Source: Daucus carota subsp. sativus (Eukaryota; Streptophyta; Magnoliopsida; Apiales; Apiaceae). Taken from it: DNA of 64,000 nt. Below the pieces are notes generated by a model that did no database searches, had not been told where the DNA came from, and saw nothing but the letters and a program-made list of their open reading frames with translations. Position numbers and translations under genes: made by a program. Within the stretch, counting starts at the first letter, position 1, and the number at the start of each line of letters is the position of its first letter. Shown piece after piece: positions 47,001-57,062 of this stretch. The stretch covers positions 45,232,390 through 45,296,389 of the forward strand of contig NC_030384.2 of NCBI RefSeq assembly GCF_001625215.2. The letters run 5' to 3'.

Positions 47001-48278
47001 TAGTAGCAGGAAGCCATGCTGATAATATTGGTAATCAGTGTGGTGGGTGGACCATTACTTGGCAAGGGACAAGTGGCAACATCACAACTGGTAAATTTAC
47101 TACTACTCTTTTATACTTAAATGTGAGATCCACTATTAATAATTTCCTTGATGAGATGAATATATTGCCAACATAGAGAAGATATAGTAATTTTCTTGAA
47201 GCAAATTTTACCTTTCCCTCTACTCTTTCCCCAATAACAGTCGGGGGTACAATTTTACTTTATGGTAATTTAAGATTATATATATTGTCCTCAAGCATGA
47301 CGAGTCATCATTTTATCAAAGAGTTACAGTTACCAAAAAAATTATGATACAGGATACTGTAGATCAAAGATGAATTCTTAATATGTACATAGTTGACAAA
47401 TGAAACTGATCGTGTTTGGAACAAGGCATATGTAAATGTTAAGATAATTTTTGATACTTGATCAAAGGGCTCTTGACCAAGCAGTATTGATCTCATCCCT
47501 TCCACGCGAGAGGTTAAGGGTTCAAGTATTGTCTAAGACAAGGTGGGTGGTTACTGGTTAGTTGGACCATCTCCAAACCCATTACACCTAATTATTGTAA
47601 AAATGACGCTGCTATTATAGTTGAAAAGCTACACTATTTACAAAGGCAACTCCAAACAATTTGAATTGTATATTACACAACGAAGAAAAATACGCTATTA
47701 GTGTGTTCAATTATCAAAATAAGATCTGATAACAAAAATTATCAAAATAATAAAATTCTTATAATAATGTGCCACTTGCATGTACAGGAGGCACAACAAT
47801 TCTCTCCGCCATAAAGAAAACTGTAGATCCAGAGACAGAAGTTGTGTATCAGGAGAACCCCAGCGCGAGCTTTGCCAAGGCCAATAAATTCTCTTATGCC
47901 ATCGTTGTAGTGGGAGAGCCTCCATACGCTGAAACAGCTGGTGATAGTATGAACTTAACTATTCCTGCTACTGGCCTCAGCACCATTGAAAATGTGTGTG
48001 GAGCTGTAAGATGTGTTGTTGTCCTAATTACTGGTCGTCCCGTCGTAATACAACCATATCTTCCGAAAATTGGTGCACTGGTAGCTGCATGGCTTCCTGG
48101 AACCGAAGGACAGGGTGTTACAGATGTTCTGTTTGGAGACCATGGTTTTACAGGCAAGCTTCCCAGGACTTGGTTCAAGACTGTTGATCAGCTTCCAATG
48201 AACGTTGGCGATGCACATTATGATCCCTTGTTCCCCTTTGGCTTCGGGCTCTCAACTAAACCTGTTAAGGCTACTTAG
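44092..48278 (+). CDS. Secreted GH3 beta-glucosidase / exo-beta-glucanase
   Basis: Exons: 44092-44311, 44407-44611, 44795-44885, 44985-45130, 46042-46285, 46405-46509, 46602-46784, 46889-47090, 47788-48278; in-frame total 628 residues, the normal size for plant ExoI-type enzymes. A hydrophobic N-terminus ([15 protein letters not shown], about 1-23) is a signal peptide for secretion to the apoplast. The (alpha/beta)8 domain follows, with KHYVGDGGT and the nucleophile Asp308 in GFVISDWQG. The alpha/beta sandwich domain carries the likely acid/base Glu514 in [11 protein letters not shown]. Barley ExoI-type enzymes remove glucose from beta-1,3/1,4-glucans and oligosaccharides in the cell wall; exact substrate here is unknown. 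Intron 2 uses a GC donor (CCAG/GCAAG). Intron 8 contains a possible SINE relic. Confidence 0.95.
47460..47600 (+). mobile_element. Possible SINE relic in an intron
   Basis: Contains an A-box-like TGACCAAGCAGTATTGA and, about 35 bases on, a B-box-like GGTTCAAGTAT. This is the spacing of tRNA-derived SINEs. No target-site duplication or A tail was found, so this is tentative. Confidence 0.3.
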
Positions 48279-48807
48279 GGATGCTATTACCAACTTCTAA
48301 TCAGTTATCGAACTGTAGTGCAAAAGGATTTGATATGCTTGCATATCATGCCAAGTAGTTGATAATATAAATATAAATATTTTTTAATGTTTGTGTTTAA
48401 AAGATTTAAATAGTATATTGCCAGAGTTACATAGAAAATTCCTCGCGTTTATGAAGCATATGAGAAACTTTCACGAGCTCGCAACTTTGTCATGGAAAGA
48501 AAATCCCTTATAAATCAGCAATACAATTTCGTTGTCCACTGGAAGTTCATACGTACTCGATACAACATTTGGTGAACTTGAGTCTTGATAAGAAACATTA
48601 ATTATAAAATTTGGTAAACATGATAAAGTACAAACATGTATCAGAAGTTAACTGCTTCCATCACACAAAATGGACAGCATAAGGTTTGGATAAGCATACT
48701 ACTTCTTAAAGATGTTATTACAAGCACACCACAACTTATTTCTCGTATACTCTCTCCATGAAAACATGTAAAAAAATTTAGTATGCAAAACTAGACTCTT
48801 GAAGACT
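48279..48807. other. Convergent 3' UTRs
   Basis: 529 bp between the stop codons of the GH3 gene (+) and the Lys/Glu-rich gene (-). No ORF; presumably both 3' UTRs and polyadenylation sites. Confidence 0.45.
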
Positions 48808-50079
48808 CTATGCAGGAACATGACTGTCCTGTTCACTCTCTTTAATCAGCGCCAGGATTTCTGCTTTCTCTTGAAGGAGCACTTCAATTTTGGAATTTAT
48901 CTTCTCTAACTTCGACTTGAGCTTTTCGGGATCCTTCCCCTTGTTTTTGCCCTCTTTTTTTATTTTTTTCTCACTTTTATCTTTCTTTTTTTCCTTTCCT
49001 TTCTTATCCTTACCTTCCTCGATCTCTTCCTCCACTTTTTTCTCAGTTTCTCCCTCAGGCATCTCCTCACTGTCATCCATCTTTATCTCCCTCGAGGTGG
49101 CTTCAACCTCATTTTCATCTTTTTCCTTTTTCTTTTCTTTCTTCTTCCTTTCCTTCTCTTCATCTTTACATTCAACCTCATTTTCATCATTTTCCTTTTT
49201 ATTTTCTTTCTTCTTCTTTTTCTTTTCTTTTTCTTCATCCTTACCTTCAACCTCATTTCCATCTTTTTCCTTTTTCTTTTCTTTCTTCTTCTCTTCTTTC
49301 TCTTCATCCTTACCTTCAACCTCATTTTCATCATTTTCCTTTTTCTTTTCTTTCTTCTTCTTCCCTTCTTTTTCTTCATCCTTTCCCCCCTTTTTCTCTT
49401 TTTTGTCTTTCTTCTTCCCCTCTTTCTCTTCTTCCATTCCGCCCTTCTTCTCCTTTTTCTCCTTTTTTTTCTTCTCTACATCTTCTGCATCCAGAGATTC
49501 GTCATTAGTATCATCCTTGTCTTTCTCCTCCTTGCCTTTGACCTTTTCTTTATCCTTTTTCTTTTCTTTCTTCTTCGACTCATCTTTTGATTCTTCTTTT
49601 TGTTCATCTGCTTGCTTCATTTTTCCTTCATCATGCTCCTCTTCCTTCACTGCAGTATCCTTACTGTCCTTTGCTTCCTTCTTTTTGTCTTTTTTCTTTT
49701 TCTTCTCCTCCTTATCTTCCTCTGATTTTCCCACATCATCTTTCTTCTTCTTCGATTTATCTTTGCCTTCTTTATCTTTTTTTTCTTTTTTGTCTTTTTT
49801 ACCGCTACCAGCCTCCTCATGGTCCTTCAGCTTCTCTGTCTCCTCATCTTTGCCCTTCTTTTCCTTCTTAATTTCAATGTCCTTGTGCTCTTTCTGTTTC
49901 TCTTCCTTTTGTTTTGACCCATCTGTGTCAAGAGACTTGGGCTTCACTTCAAGTTCCACCTCAGTCTTATCTTTCTTTGTTTCAGTGGGATTTTTGGTCT
50001 TGCTCTCAACCATAACATAAATTTCTTCTTTTGCTACATGTTCTTCGCCTTCCAAGTTAATTTCAATTGCATCTGCCAT
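48808..50079 (-). CDS. Lysine/glutamate-rich repetitive coiled-coil protein, function unknown
   Basis: One coding exon for 423 residues, dominated by Lys, Glu and Asp. Start MADAIEINLEGEEHVAKEE. Residues about 90-330 are nearly all KKEKKDK/EEKE type. Residues about 230-335 hold four tandem copies of a unit of about 25 residues around KKEKKKEKDENEVEGKDEEKE. The last 45 residues lose the bias and form a heptad-like helix (DPEKLKSKLEKINSKIEVLL), a likely coiled coil. Most of the protein should be disordered and highly charged. A 5' UTR intron (50082-51118) ends two bases before the ATG, and a minus-strand TATA box lies at 51222-51228, so this is an expressed gene rather than a chance ORF. I do not recognise a family. 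Confidence 0.85.
   Translation of the reverse strand: MADAIEINLEGEEHVAKEEIYVMVESKTKNPTETKKDKTEVELEVKPKSLDTDGSKQKEEKQKEHKDIEIKKEKKGKDEETEKLKDHEEAGSGKKDKKEKKDKEGKDKSKKKKDDVGKSEEDKEEKKKKKDKKKEAKDSKDTAVKEEEHDEGKMKQADEQKEESKDESKKKEKKKDKEKVKGKEEKDKDDTNDESLDAEDVEKKKKEKKEKKGGMEEEKEGKKKDKKEKKGGKDEEKEGKKKKEKKKENDENEVEGKDEEKEEKKKEKKKEKDGNEVEGKDEEKEKKKKKKENKKENDENEVECKDEEKERKKKEKKKEKDENEVEATSREIKMDDSEEMPEGETEKKVEEEIEEGKDKKGKEKKKDKSEKKIKKEGKNKGKDPEKLKSKLEKINSKIEVLLQEKAEILALIKESEQDSHVPA
49085..49400 (-). repeat. Coding tandem repeat of about 72-75 bp
   Basis: Four imperfect in-frame copies encoding the KKEKKKE(K/N)D(E/G)NEVE(G/C)KDEEKE unit of the Lys/Glu-rich protein. Units differ by small in-frame differences (for example NDENEVE versus KDGNEVE), and all keep the frame. 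Confidence 0.85.
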
Positions 50080-51221
50080 CTCTGTATAGTATCCTTGATG
50101 AGACTGTTTTATAAAAAGCGGCGAGTATTAGAAATCTACAACATTAACAGGTGAATGATAGCACTAAAAGATAACAAGAGTAAAGCATGAATTATATTTA
50201 CGTCGATCATGAAAGAAGGGATAACAAGAGTAAAGATGACATAGTGAGCTAGCGCCATCTAAGACGCAAGCTCAACATCATACATCTCACATCAAAAGAG
50301 TAAACACTGTGCCTCTAGATGGAAGTTGGTATGAAAATGTACTACAATTATAATTCCAGATTAAACCGATTTGGGAGGCAAGGCATGAGATTTCTCCATA
50401 GTAGCTACATGTTTGCGGTCTACTCATGGAATTTTATAATAATCATAATAGCATGACAAACTTCAAACTTCTGTTTTAGTTGATTTCATTTTCCTCAATA
50501 CAACTCCGCTGATTATATTTTAAAGGTACAAAGTCCTTAAGTTTTAGCACGACTAAATATCTATCATAATTTGCCAATTGCCATGTAAACAACCACCTAC
50601 AAAAATCATCTTTGATAACAAAATGTTCAGTCTGTAATATGATCAAACACTAATTCAGACTGTTAGAGCACACATCTTCACTTACAACAAAGCCACCGAG
50701 GGCTGATCAAGAGGCGTTGCAAGATAATTACTCGTTCTAAAAGTACAGATATGCATCCTACAGAATTTCAATCGCAATCTTGAAATCACAACAGCAACTT
50801 CCAAAATTTCATAAAATAACATCGCAACCGAATCTCAAAATTAGCGCCGCTAAATTAAACTAGCAAAAACTCAGACAACAAGTTTCTAAAATTGATCAGA
50901 CTATGCTGCCTGAGTTCAACTGTTAACTGTTATACTCACAAACTATTTAACCAGATATAATAGATACTAATAAACAAGAAATAATAAATTCATTGATATC
51001 TATCTCGATCCTCACCCAGGACTAAATAGATGCTGAGAAATTAAGTTACAGGAACAAAATAACTAGTAGCAAGACTTGAAGTAGCAAAAACATATGAAAG
51101 TAGAGAAGGATTGATTACCTGAAATAGAAAGTGAAGATGAGAGTCGGATCGCTTTGTTTATGTATAGGTGAGTAAGATTGATTTGATTGTGAGGGAGTTG
51201 GTGTTGTTGATTGTTGTGTGT

Positions 51222-51228
51222 TTATATA
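51222..51228 (-). promoter_or_regulatory. TATA box of the Lys/Glu-rich gene
   Basis: Minus-strand TATATAA with a leader downstream (about 51195-51119). It is followed by a leader intron whose donor reads TTTCAG/GTAATC at 51118 and whose acceptor is at 50082. Confidence 0.55.
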
Positions 51229-51681
51229 ACCTTGTTTTCTTACAAGAAGGAGCTAGTCTTTGCAGGAACACTGTACCTAACGTGGGGAGACCGCGTGACG
51301 CGTGTACAATACAAGCCGACACGCTTCTTTTATGTCGGTCATGTTACGCTTATCCCTTCTCCCATTATATCAATCAGATTATTAATTTAATATTATTTAT
51401 AATATAATTATATATATATAATTGCCATCAAAATTTTTAATTATTTTTCACAGATTTTATTTTAGCTTGACTGATTTATTTAATTTTAGAGCGATTTTTT
51501 TAATAATTTTTACATGAATAAATTTTTACCCAATTTTTGTTAAATCACATTGAATCCAACCGACAACTGGTTAGTAAATTAATCGACTGATCATTAAAAA
51601 AATGAATACAATAATGAACTTTTGCATTTCATCCACACATATGAAAAATATGTCCGGATATCTTTAAAATTACTGAATAAA
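51229..51681. other. Intergenic DNA between divergent genes
   Basis: Upstream of the Lys/Glu-rich gene. AT-rich, no ORF supported. Confidence 0.4.
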
Positions 51682-52612
51682 TATTAATCAGATTAATTAA
51701 TATTTATTTAATCAATTAAAAATTCGGAAATTTAATAGCTCAGAGAACAATGCTCGTCACATATGATAGACGTCCACATCAAACACAAACTCGTAAAATA
51801 CAATTGTACAAACCGAACTTCACACATATACAACACTCGCAGTGATAAATACGCACACACAACGGAAAAATAAAAAAGAAAGGAGAAATCTTAATTATAT
51901 CGTTGATTATATCCTTCCTTCTTGGAGAGGCATAAAACGATTTGAATATGATTTGAATATATGTACTCATTTTCACATGATTGGCTTTCACATGACTGTT
52001 CTAAACAATCGACCATAGATGCGATTCCATAATAACCTTCAAACCTGGGTAAACAATCGACCATAGATGCGATTCCATAATAACCTTCAAACCTGAATCA
52101 AACCCATAAAAATCATGCTGATCTATAACCTTGATCATGGTAAACATCAAAAGATTCAAAACACATAAAAACAAAAACCAACTCTCAAGAGAAGGAGAGA
52201 CTAAAAAAACTCAAATAAATTGGGAATTTATTGAAAGGAAAACAATATTTCAAACAAGAAACGGAAAAAAGAAATCAGGGCTTTCCACCGGCGAAAACCA
52301 ATGAAAGCCCCCTCAAAAATCTTTAGTGGAGGCTAGGGTTTGAGAGGGAGAGTATATAAATATTCTAATTAGTTATTTATTTAATGAAATATAATCAGAT
52401 TAATTAATATTTGTTTAATGAATTAAAGAATCGGAAATTTAATAGCTCAGAAATGAACGAGAGAACAATGCTCGTCACATATGATAGACGTCCACATCAA
52501 ACACAAACTCGTAAAATACAATTGTACAAACCGAACTTGCACATATATACAACCCTCGCAGTTAAAAATACGCACATACAACGGAAAAATAAAAAGGAGA
52601 GGAGAAATCTTG
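51682..52612. repeat. Direct repeat pair of about 215 bp flanking 480 bp (possible TRIM-like element)
   Basis: 51682-51900 and 52395-52612 are about 90% alike in the same orientation (both include AATAGCTCAGA, CAATGCTCGTCACATATG and CGGAAAAATAAAAA). Between them lies a perfect or near-perfect tandem duplication of about 46 bp (about 52004-52095). On the minus strand the inner sequence has a TATA-like TATTTATATA followed by a leader-like AAACCCTAG. LTRs of a miniature retrotransposon, or a local segmental duplication of a promoter, are both possible. Terminal TG/CA and a primer-binding site were not confirmed. Confidence 0.55.
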
Positions 52613-52806
52613 ATTCTTGAACTAGTAAAAGCCTGTCTTCACGGAGTGTTCACTGGATGATCGTTTCTCTCTCACTCTCACTCTCAAAAAATTCAGGCCA
52701 ATGCACTTTATCTCTCTTCTTCTGCTACACTACCCACTTTTTGTTTCTTCAAATTCTGTTACTTCCCATTTTTATTCTTTTCACCCTTTTTTCTTTGCCC
52801 GCAGCC

Positions 52807-55800
52807 ATGAATGACCTTTTCACAGTAAGATCATTATTTTTATATTCTCACGATCACGTTAATCAGTGATGACCAATCTATCCTATGCTGTTGTTTCTTG
52901 TTAATATTATTAGGATCGAAACGAGTAGATTTTATTGGTGGTCGGATTAGTACATTAACTAATCTGCATTTACTGATTTATATTCGTACGATTACTTGCA
53001 CATTAAATCCTTGATATGTGATAGGCTACTGCTAGTTGTACACTTTTTTTATGTTGTAATTTGTACATTCTAGTGTTTTATTACTATGTTGGCATGTTGT
53101 GACAGAAGCAGAAAGAAATTATTCTCGCCTGTTTGGTTATAGATGTTTTATCAGACCATGTTCCTGTAATTTCTTATTAAAAGCTTTCCTCCAAAGGATG
53201 GATGATTCCATCGGTTTGCACCTTTGCATTGTTCGTTTATTGTTTTTTCTTTGCTGATTCAATTTGTAAAAAGCTGAAAGCGTGATATATCGCATTTTGC
53301 TTCCATCTTAACAGTCTGTTATGAGAAGAGCTGATCCCCTAAATTTCCTGTAGTGGCAGTATCTTCACTTCTTAGTTGCAAGTCAGCTGCGAATTTATCT
53401 GTTAATGATTTATATACCAGCTTTTCGTCATATATACCAGTTGTTTGTTTCACTGGATAGACAAAGATGATCTTAGTAATATAATAGAATCAAATTAAAG
53501 CTATCTGCAGGACTTAGTTTATATGATCATTCTCCACAGGTTCATGCTTGTGTCCGTATCTTAGTTGCCACTTTAGCTTACATTAGAACTGAACAATTTT
53601 TCTGCGCGACACTTACCTTCTCTGTATTTCTGACAACATACAGAAACAAAGATGCTTCCAATTTTTCCTACCAGAGTGCAGATGTTGCACAAGCCTGATG
53701 AAGTTTCTAATGTGTCTTGTATTGTTGCACTTCTTTTTCTATTTCACTGATTTTTAGTTACTGGATTCCCTTATCAGGAGTCGTTTGCGGCCCCTCAGGC
53801 CCCATCTAACGTAAGACGTGATGTTGAAACGGGCGAAACTGAACAACGTTCAGGAGAATTAGGCTTGGAGAACTTTCTTGAACAGGTGGCTCAAAGTAAC
53901 TGTTACGAAAATAGATGGATCAAATATAATATAGATTATTTCCCAATTTTCTTTCTTCTTCTTGTTTTACTGTTAGCATATTGAACTTTTTGAAGTATTA
54001 ATTGTCTGATGTAGTGATTTATTTCCTTGCTAGGTTCAAGAGATTGATAAACAATATGATCGGATGAATAGTTTACTCCATAAACTACAGGTAATATTTT
54101 GATATTTAATAAAAAGGAAAAAGATATCATTTAGTAAGATATATATCCAAGCTGTTTCTTATGAACTCTGAAGTCCTGCTAAGGACGGAGTGATTCTTCA
54201 TCGTGATTGTAGAATAAAAAGAATTACCATTTTTCTTCTAGTAAAGTTATAAAAGAGTATGATGCTATCAATGCACGAATCTGATAGTTTCATTCACCGT
54301 ATAAACATGTATAATGTATTGTTTCATTCAACGTATATCACCTTATGCAGACAGCGAATGATGATTCTAAGAGTGTGACAAAAGCTGATTCGATGAAAGG
54401 TATTATGCTCTCACCGTAATCAATGGTACATGCACATACATTATTTGCGTAATAAGAAACTTGTGCTGAATTCTGTAGAAATCTTAATTAAATTTGTCAC
54501 ACAGTATCTAGAAATTGTATACTTCAAGTTGATTACTGTTTATGATCAGCCTTTTGTTATACACAGCGATCAGGCAGAAAATGGAGAAAGACGTTGATGA
54601 AGTCAGCCGTATTGCTCGTTTTATTAAATCAAAAATTGAGGCACTTGACCGAGAAGTGAGATTATAATTGTTTCCTTTTAACTGTGATACATGCTGCAAT
54701 GGCTATTCTGCTTTTCTAAACTGTCCCCTCTCATCATATGCAGAATATGGAACACAGACAGAAACCTGGATGCGGAAGTGGAACAGCTGTGGACCGATCA
54801 AGAACTGCGACAACAGTGTATGATGAAAATTTTCATTTGATCTTTATCTTTCATGCGTGACTACCATAGATCTTAATATTTGCTTGCAGGGAATAATGCT
54901 AATACATATTTTGGGTTCTTATGGACTACTGTATAGTAGCAGACTTGTAGAATATGCATGATCCTCAGTTGCTGATATTCTTTGCAAATACTGCAATAAT
55001 GCAAAAAGTAGATTTAGACGGTTTAAATCTGTGTTTAGAATTCCATCCAGAAATATACCCAAGGACAATTATTTCTTATTTCTTTTACCCATTTTCATGA
55101 TTTATTTCACAGTAAATCACCATAGGCCCAATAAGTTTCACCATTTCTTAGTTTTCCACGACTTATGTAAGATTTTGCAAGTTGCAGAATTTTGATAGAA
55201 TTACAAAACTAATCAGCTAACATACATGCCAACTTTTCAATTACTTCTTATTGCAGTTCCTTGAAGAAGAAGTTTAAAGATAAGATCACTGAGTTTCAGG
55301 TTAGTTTATGAATATGTTGGTATTTGTGCCCTATGTAACCTGTTAGTGCTTTACAAAGTTTTTGAGTTAGCTTCGTATGCTTACAGAATCTCAGGCAAAC
55401 CATTCATCAAGAGTATCGAGAGGTGGTTCAAAGACGTGTTTATACAGGTTTTCTCAAGTTTCTACCTTACATTATTTTCTTGTGCATCTTGTGGCTTTAG
55501 ATTCTAAACAATAAAAAAAATTCTGCCTTTTGGGTCTTTCAGTGACTGGTTCAAGAGCCGATGATGAGGTACATTATTTATAAGTTGTATACGCACTGAA
55601 TATATTTACAGAAGTGTATATTGACACGTGAGATATATTTCAGACAATTGATAGACTGATTGAAACTGGAGATAGTGAACAGATTTTCCAAAAAGCAATT
55701 CAGGAGCAAGGGCGAGGCCAGGTCTATAGCTAATTCTTTGTGTTTTTGTCGAATATTTACTGGTAGATAAAATCAGAGATTTGATGATTAGATAGAATTG

Positions 55801-56704
55801 TAAGCCATATCTCAAGAACTGGAGGGTTAGGGGGAGACTTTTGACCATCACGCAAAACGGCTGCTTCATACCTTAAGAAAACACCTGTGTTTCGACTCAT
55901 GGTATATTATATGTTTTGCCTTTTTTTGTTTGCAGATAATGGGTACCGTGGCTGAAATTCAGGAGCGCCACAATGCAGTCATGGACATAGAGAAAAAGCT
56001 TCTTGAGCTGAACCAGGTATTGCTGTGATTTTAATTTAAGATGAGACGAACTGATGGAACTTGGAATTCTAATGATCAAGTGGTGTCAATCCACTAATAA
56101 GTTCATTTCAATATGATTGACTAGTGACAGTGGTGATAGCATCCACTTTAATCAAGAAAAAAATTAGCATCAATTCAAAAACTAATGTGTATAACATTTT
56201 GTGCAGATATTTCTTGACATGGCAGTGTTGGTAGATTCTCAGGGAGACATGCTTGACAATATAGAAAACCATGTAAGTAGAACCCATCATTCATTGCTTA
56301 AATAATTTACAGCATGTTGTGTAGAGAACAACAATGCTGCTCGCAGGGATGTCCCCCCACTAAGTCTTATCGCTCGGTTAGTCCGATTAACATGCTTGTG
56401 TTGCCTATGGGGCTAACCGGTAGGTTCTGAGGCAAAATCCTACGCAGGCTAGGGTGTCCTGTAATACGCCTTTTCATCAACAATGAAATTGCATTCTGTG
56501 TAAGTGAACCTCAAGACAAGTACTTGTGTTCAATTATTTCAGGTTACAAATGCAGTAGATCATGTGCAGTCTGGCAATAAAGCCCTGCGGAAGGCCAAGA
56601 GTTTACGGAAGAATACAAGAAAGTGGATGTGCGTTGGAATCCTCATTCTGCTCATAGTTATTCTTATTGTTGTTGTAGGAGTGATAAAGCCATGGAATAT
56701 GTAA
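52807..56704 (+). CDS. Plasma-membrane syntaxin (Qa-SNARE, SYP13/SYP1 group)
   Basis: Thirteen coding exons: 52807-52824, 53778-53885, 54034-54090, 54351-54399, 54567-54655, 54744-54817, 55257-55299, 55387-55447, 55543-55568, 55644-55721, 55936-56016, 56207-56272, 56543-56704; total 303 residues. The short N-terminus (MNDLFTESFAAP) precedes the Habc bundle (about 30-155, including [14 protein letters not shown]). The SNARE motif (about 200-270) has its zero-layer glutamine at 240 (LVDSQGD). The tail anchor is about 280-298, after a basic patch ([12 protein letters not shown]). Length, exon number and the MNDL start fit SYP132/SYP131-like proteins, which drive secretory vesicle fusion at the plasma membrane, cytokinesis and symbiotic interfaces. 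The exact paralogue is inferred. Intron 1 is about 950 bp. Confidence 0.93.
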
Positions 56705-57062
56705 AAATGCTGCTCAACTCATCTCTCAGACTGTATATTAAAGCTTCATCGCCAGTCCTTCAAAGATCGACTGGAAAATTCCGGTGGAGAGTGAATGTAT
56801 CATTGGTCTTTATAAACAGAAGACAATGTCCAAGTGTGCTTACTAAACTAAAAGGCTTGATTTAATAAACTCTGACAACTAATACTGTTTGCTACACAGT
56901 CTACTTCCAGGATGTTGCAAACATAACCAATAAGTAGAAAGGAATATGGGATGTTAATTTCTAAATTTTTTATTAAATATAATGCTAATGGTCACTATAG
57001 AAACTCAGTTACATTCACCGTATGCAGTATAGACTATCTGCTGGTAGCGGCAATTCAACAAA
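56705..57062. other. Convergent 3' UTRs of the syntaxin and GT47 genes
   Basis: 358 bp between stop codons. No independent feature seen. Confidence 0.45.

Noticed and set aside
48890-50020. 376-codon ORF on the plus strand, rich in Ser and Phe
   Set aside because: It is the exact antisense of the Lys/Glu-rich gene; Ser/Phe/Leu richness is what AAG/GAA-type codons give on the other strand.
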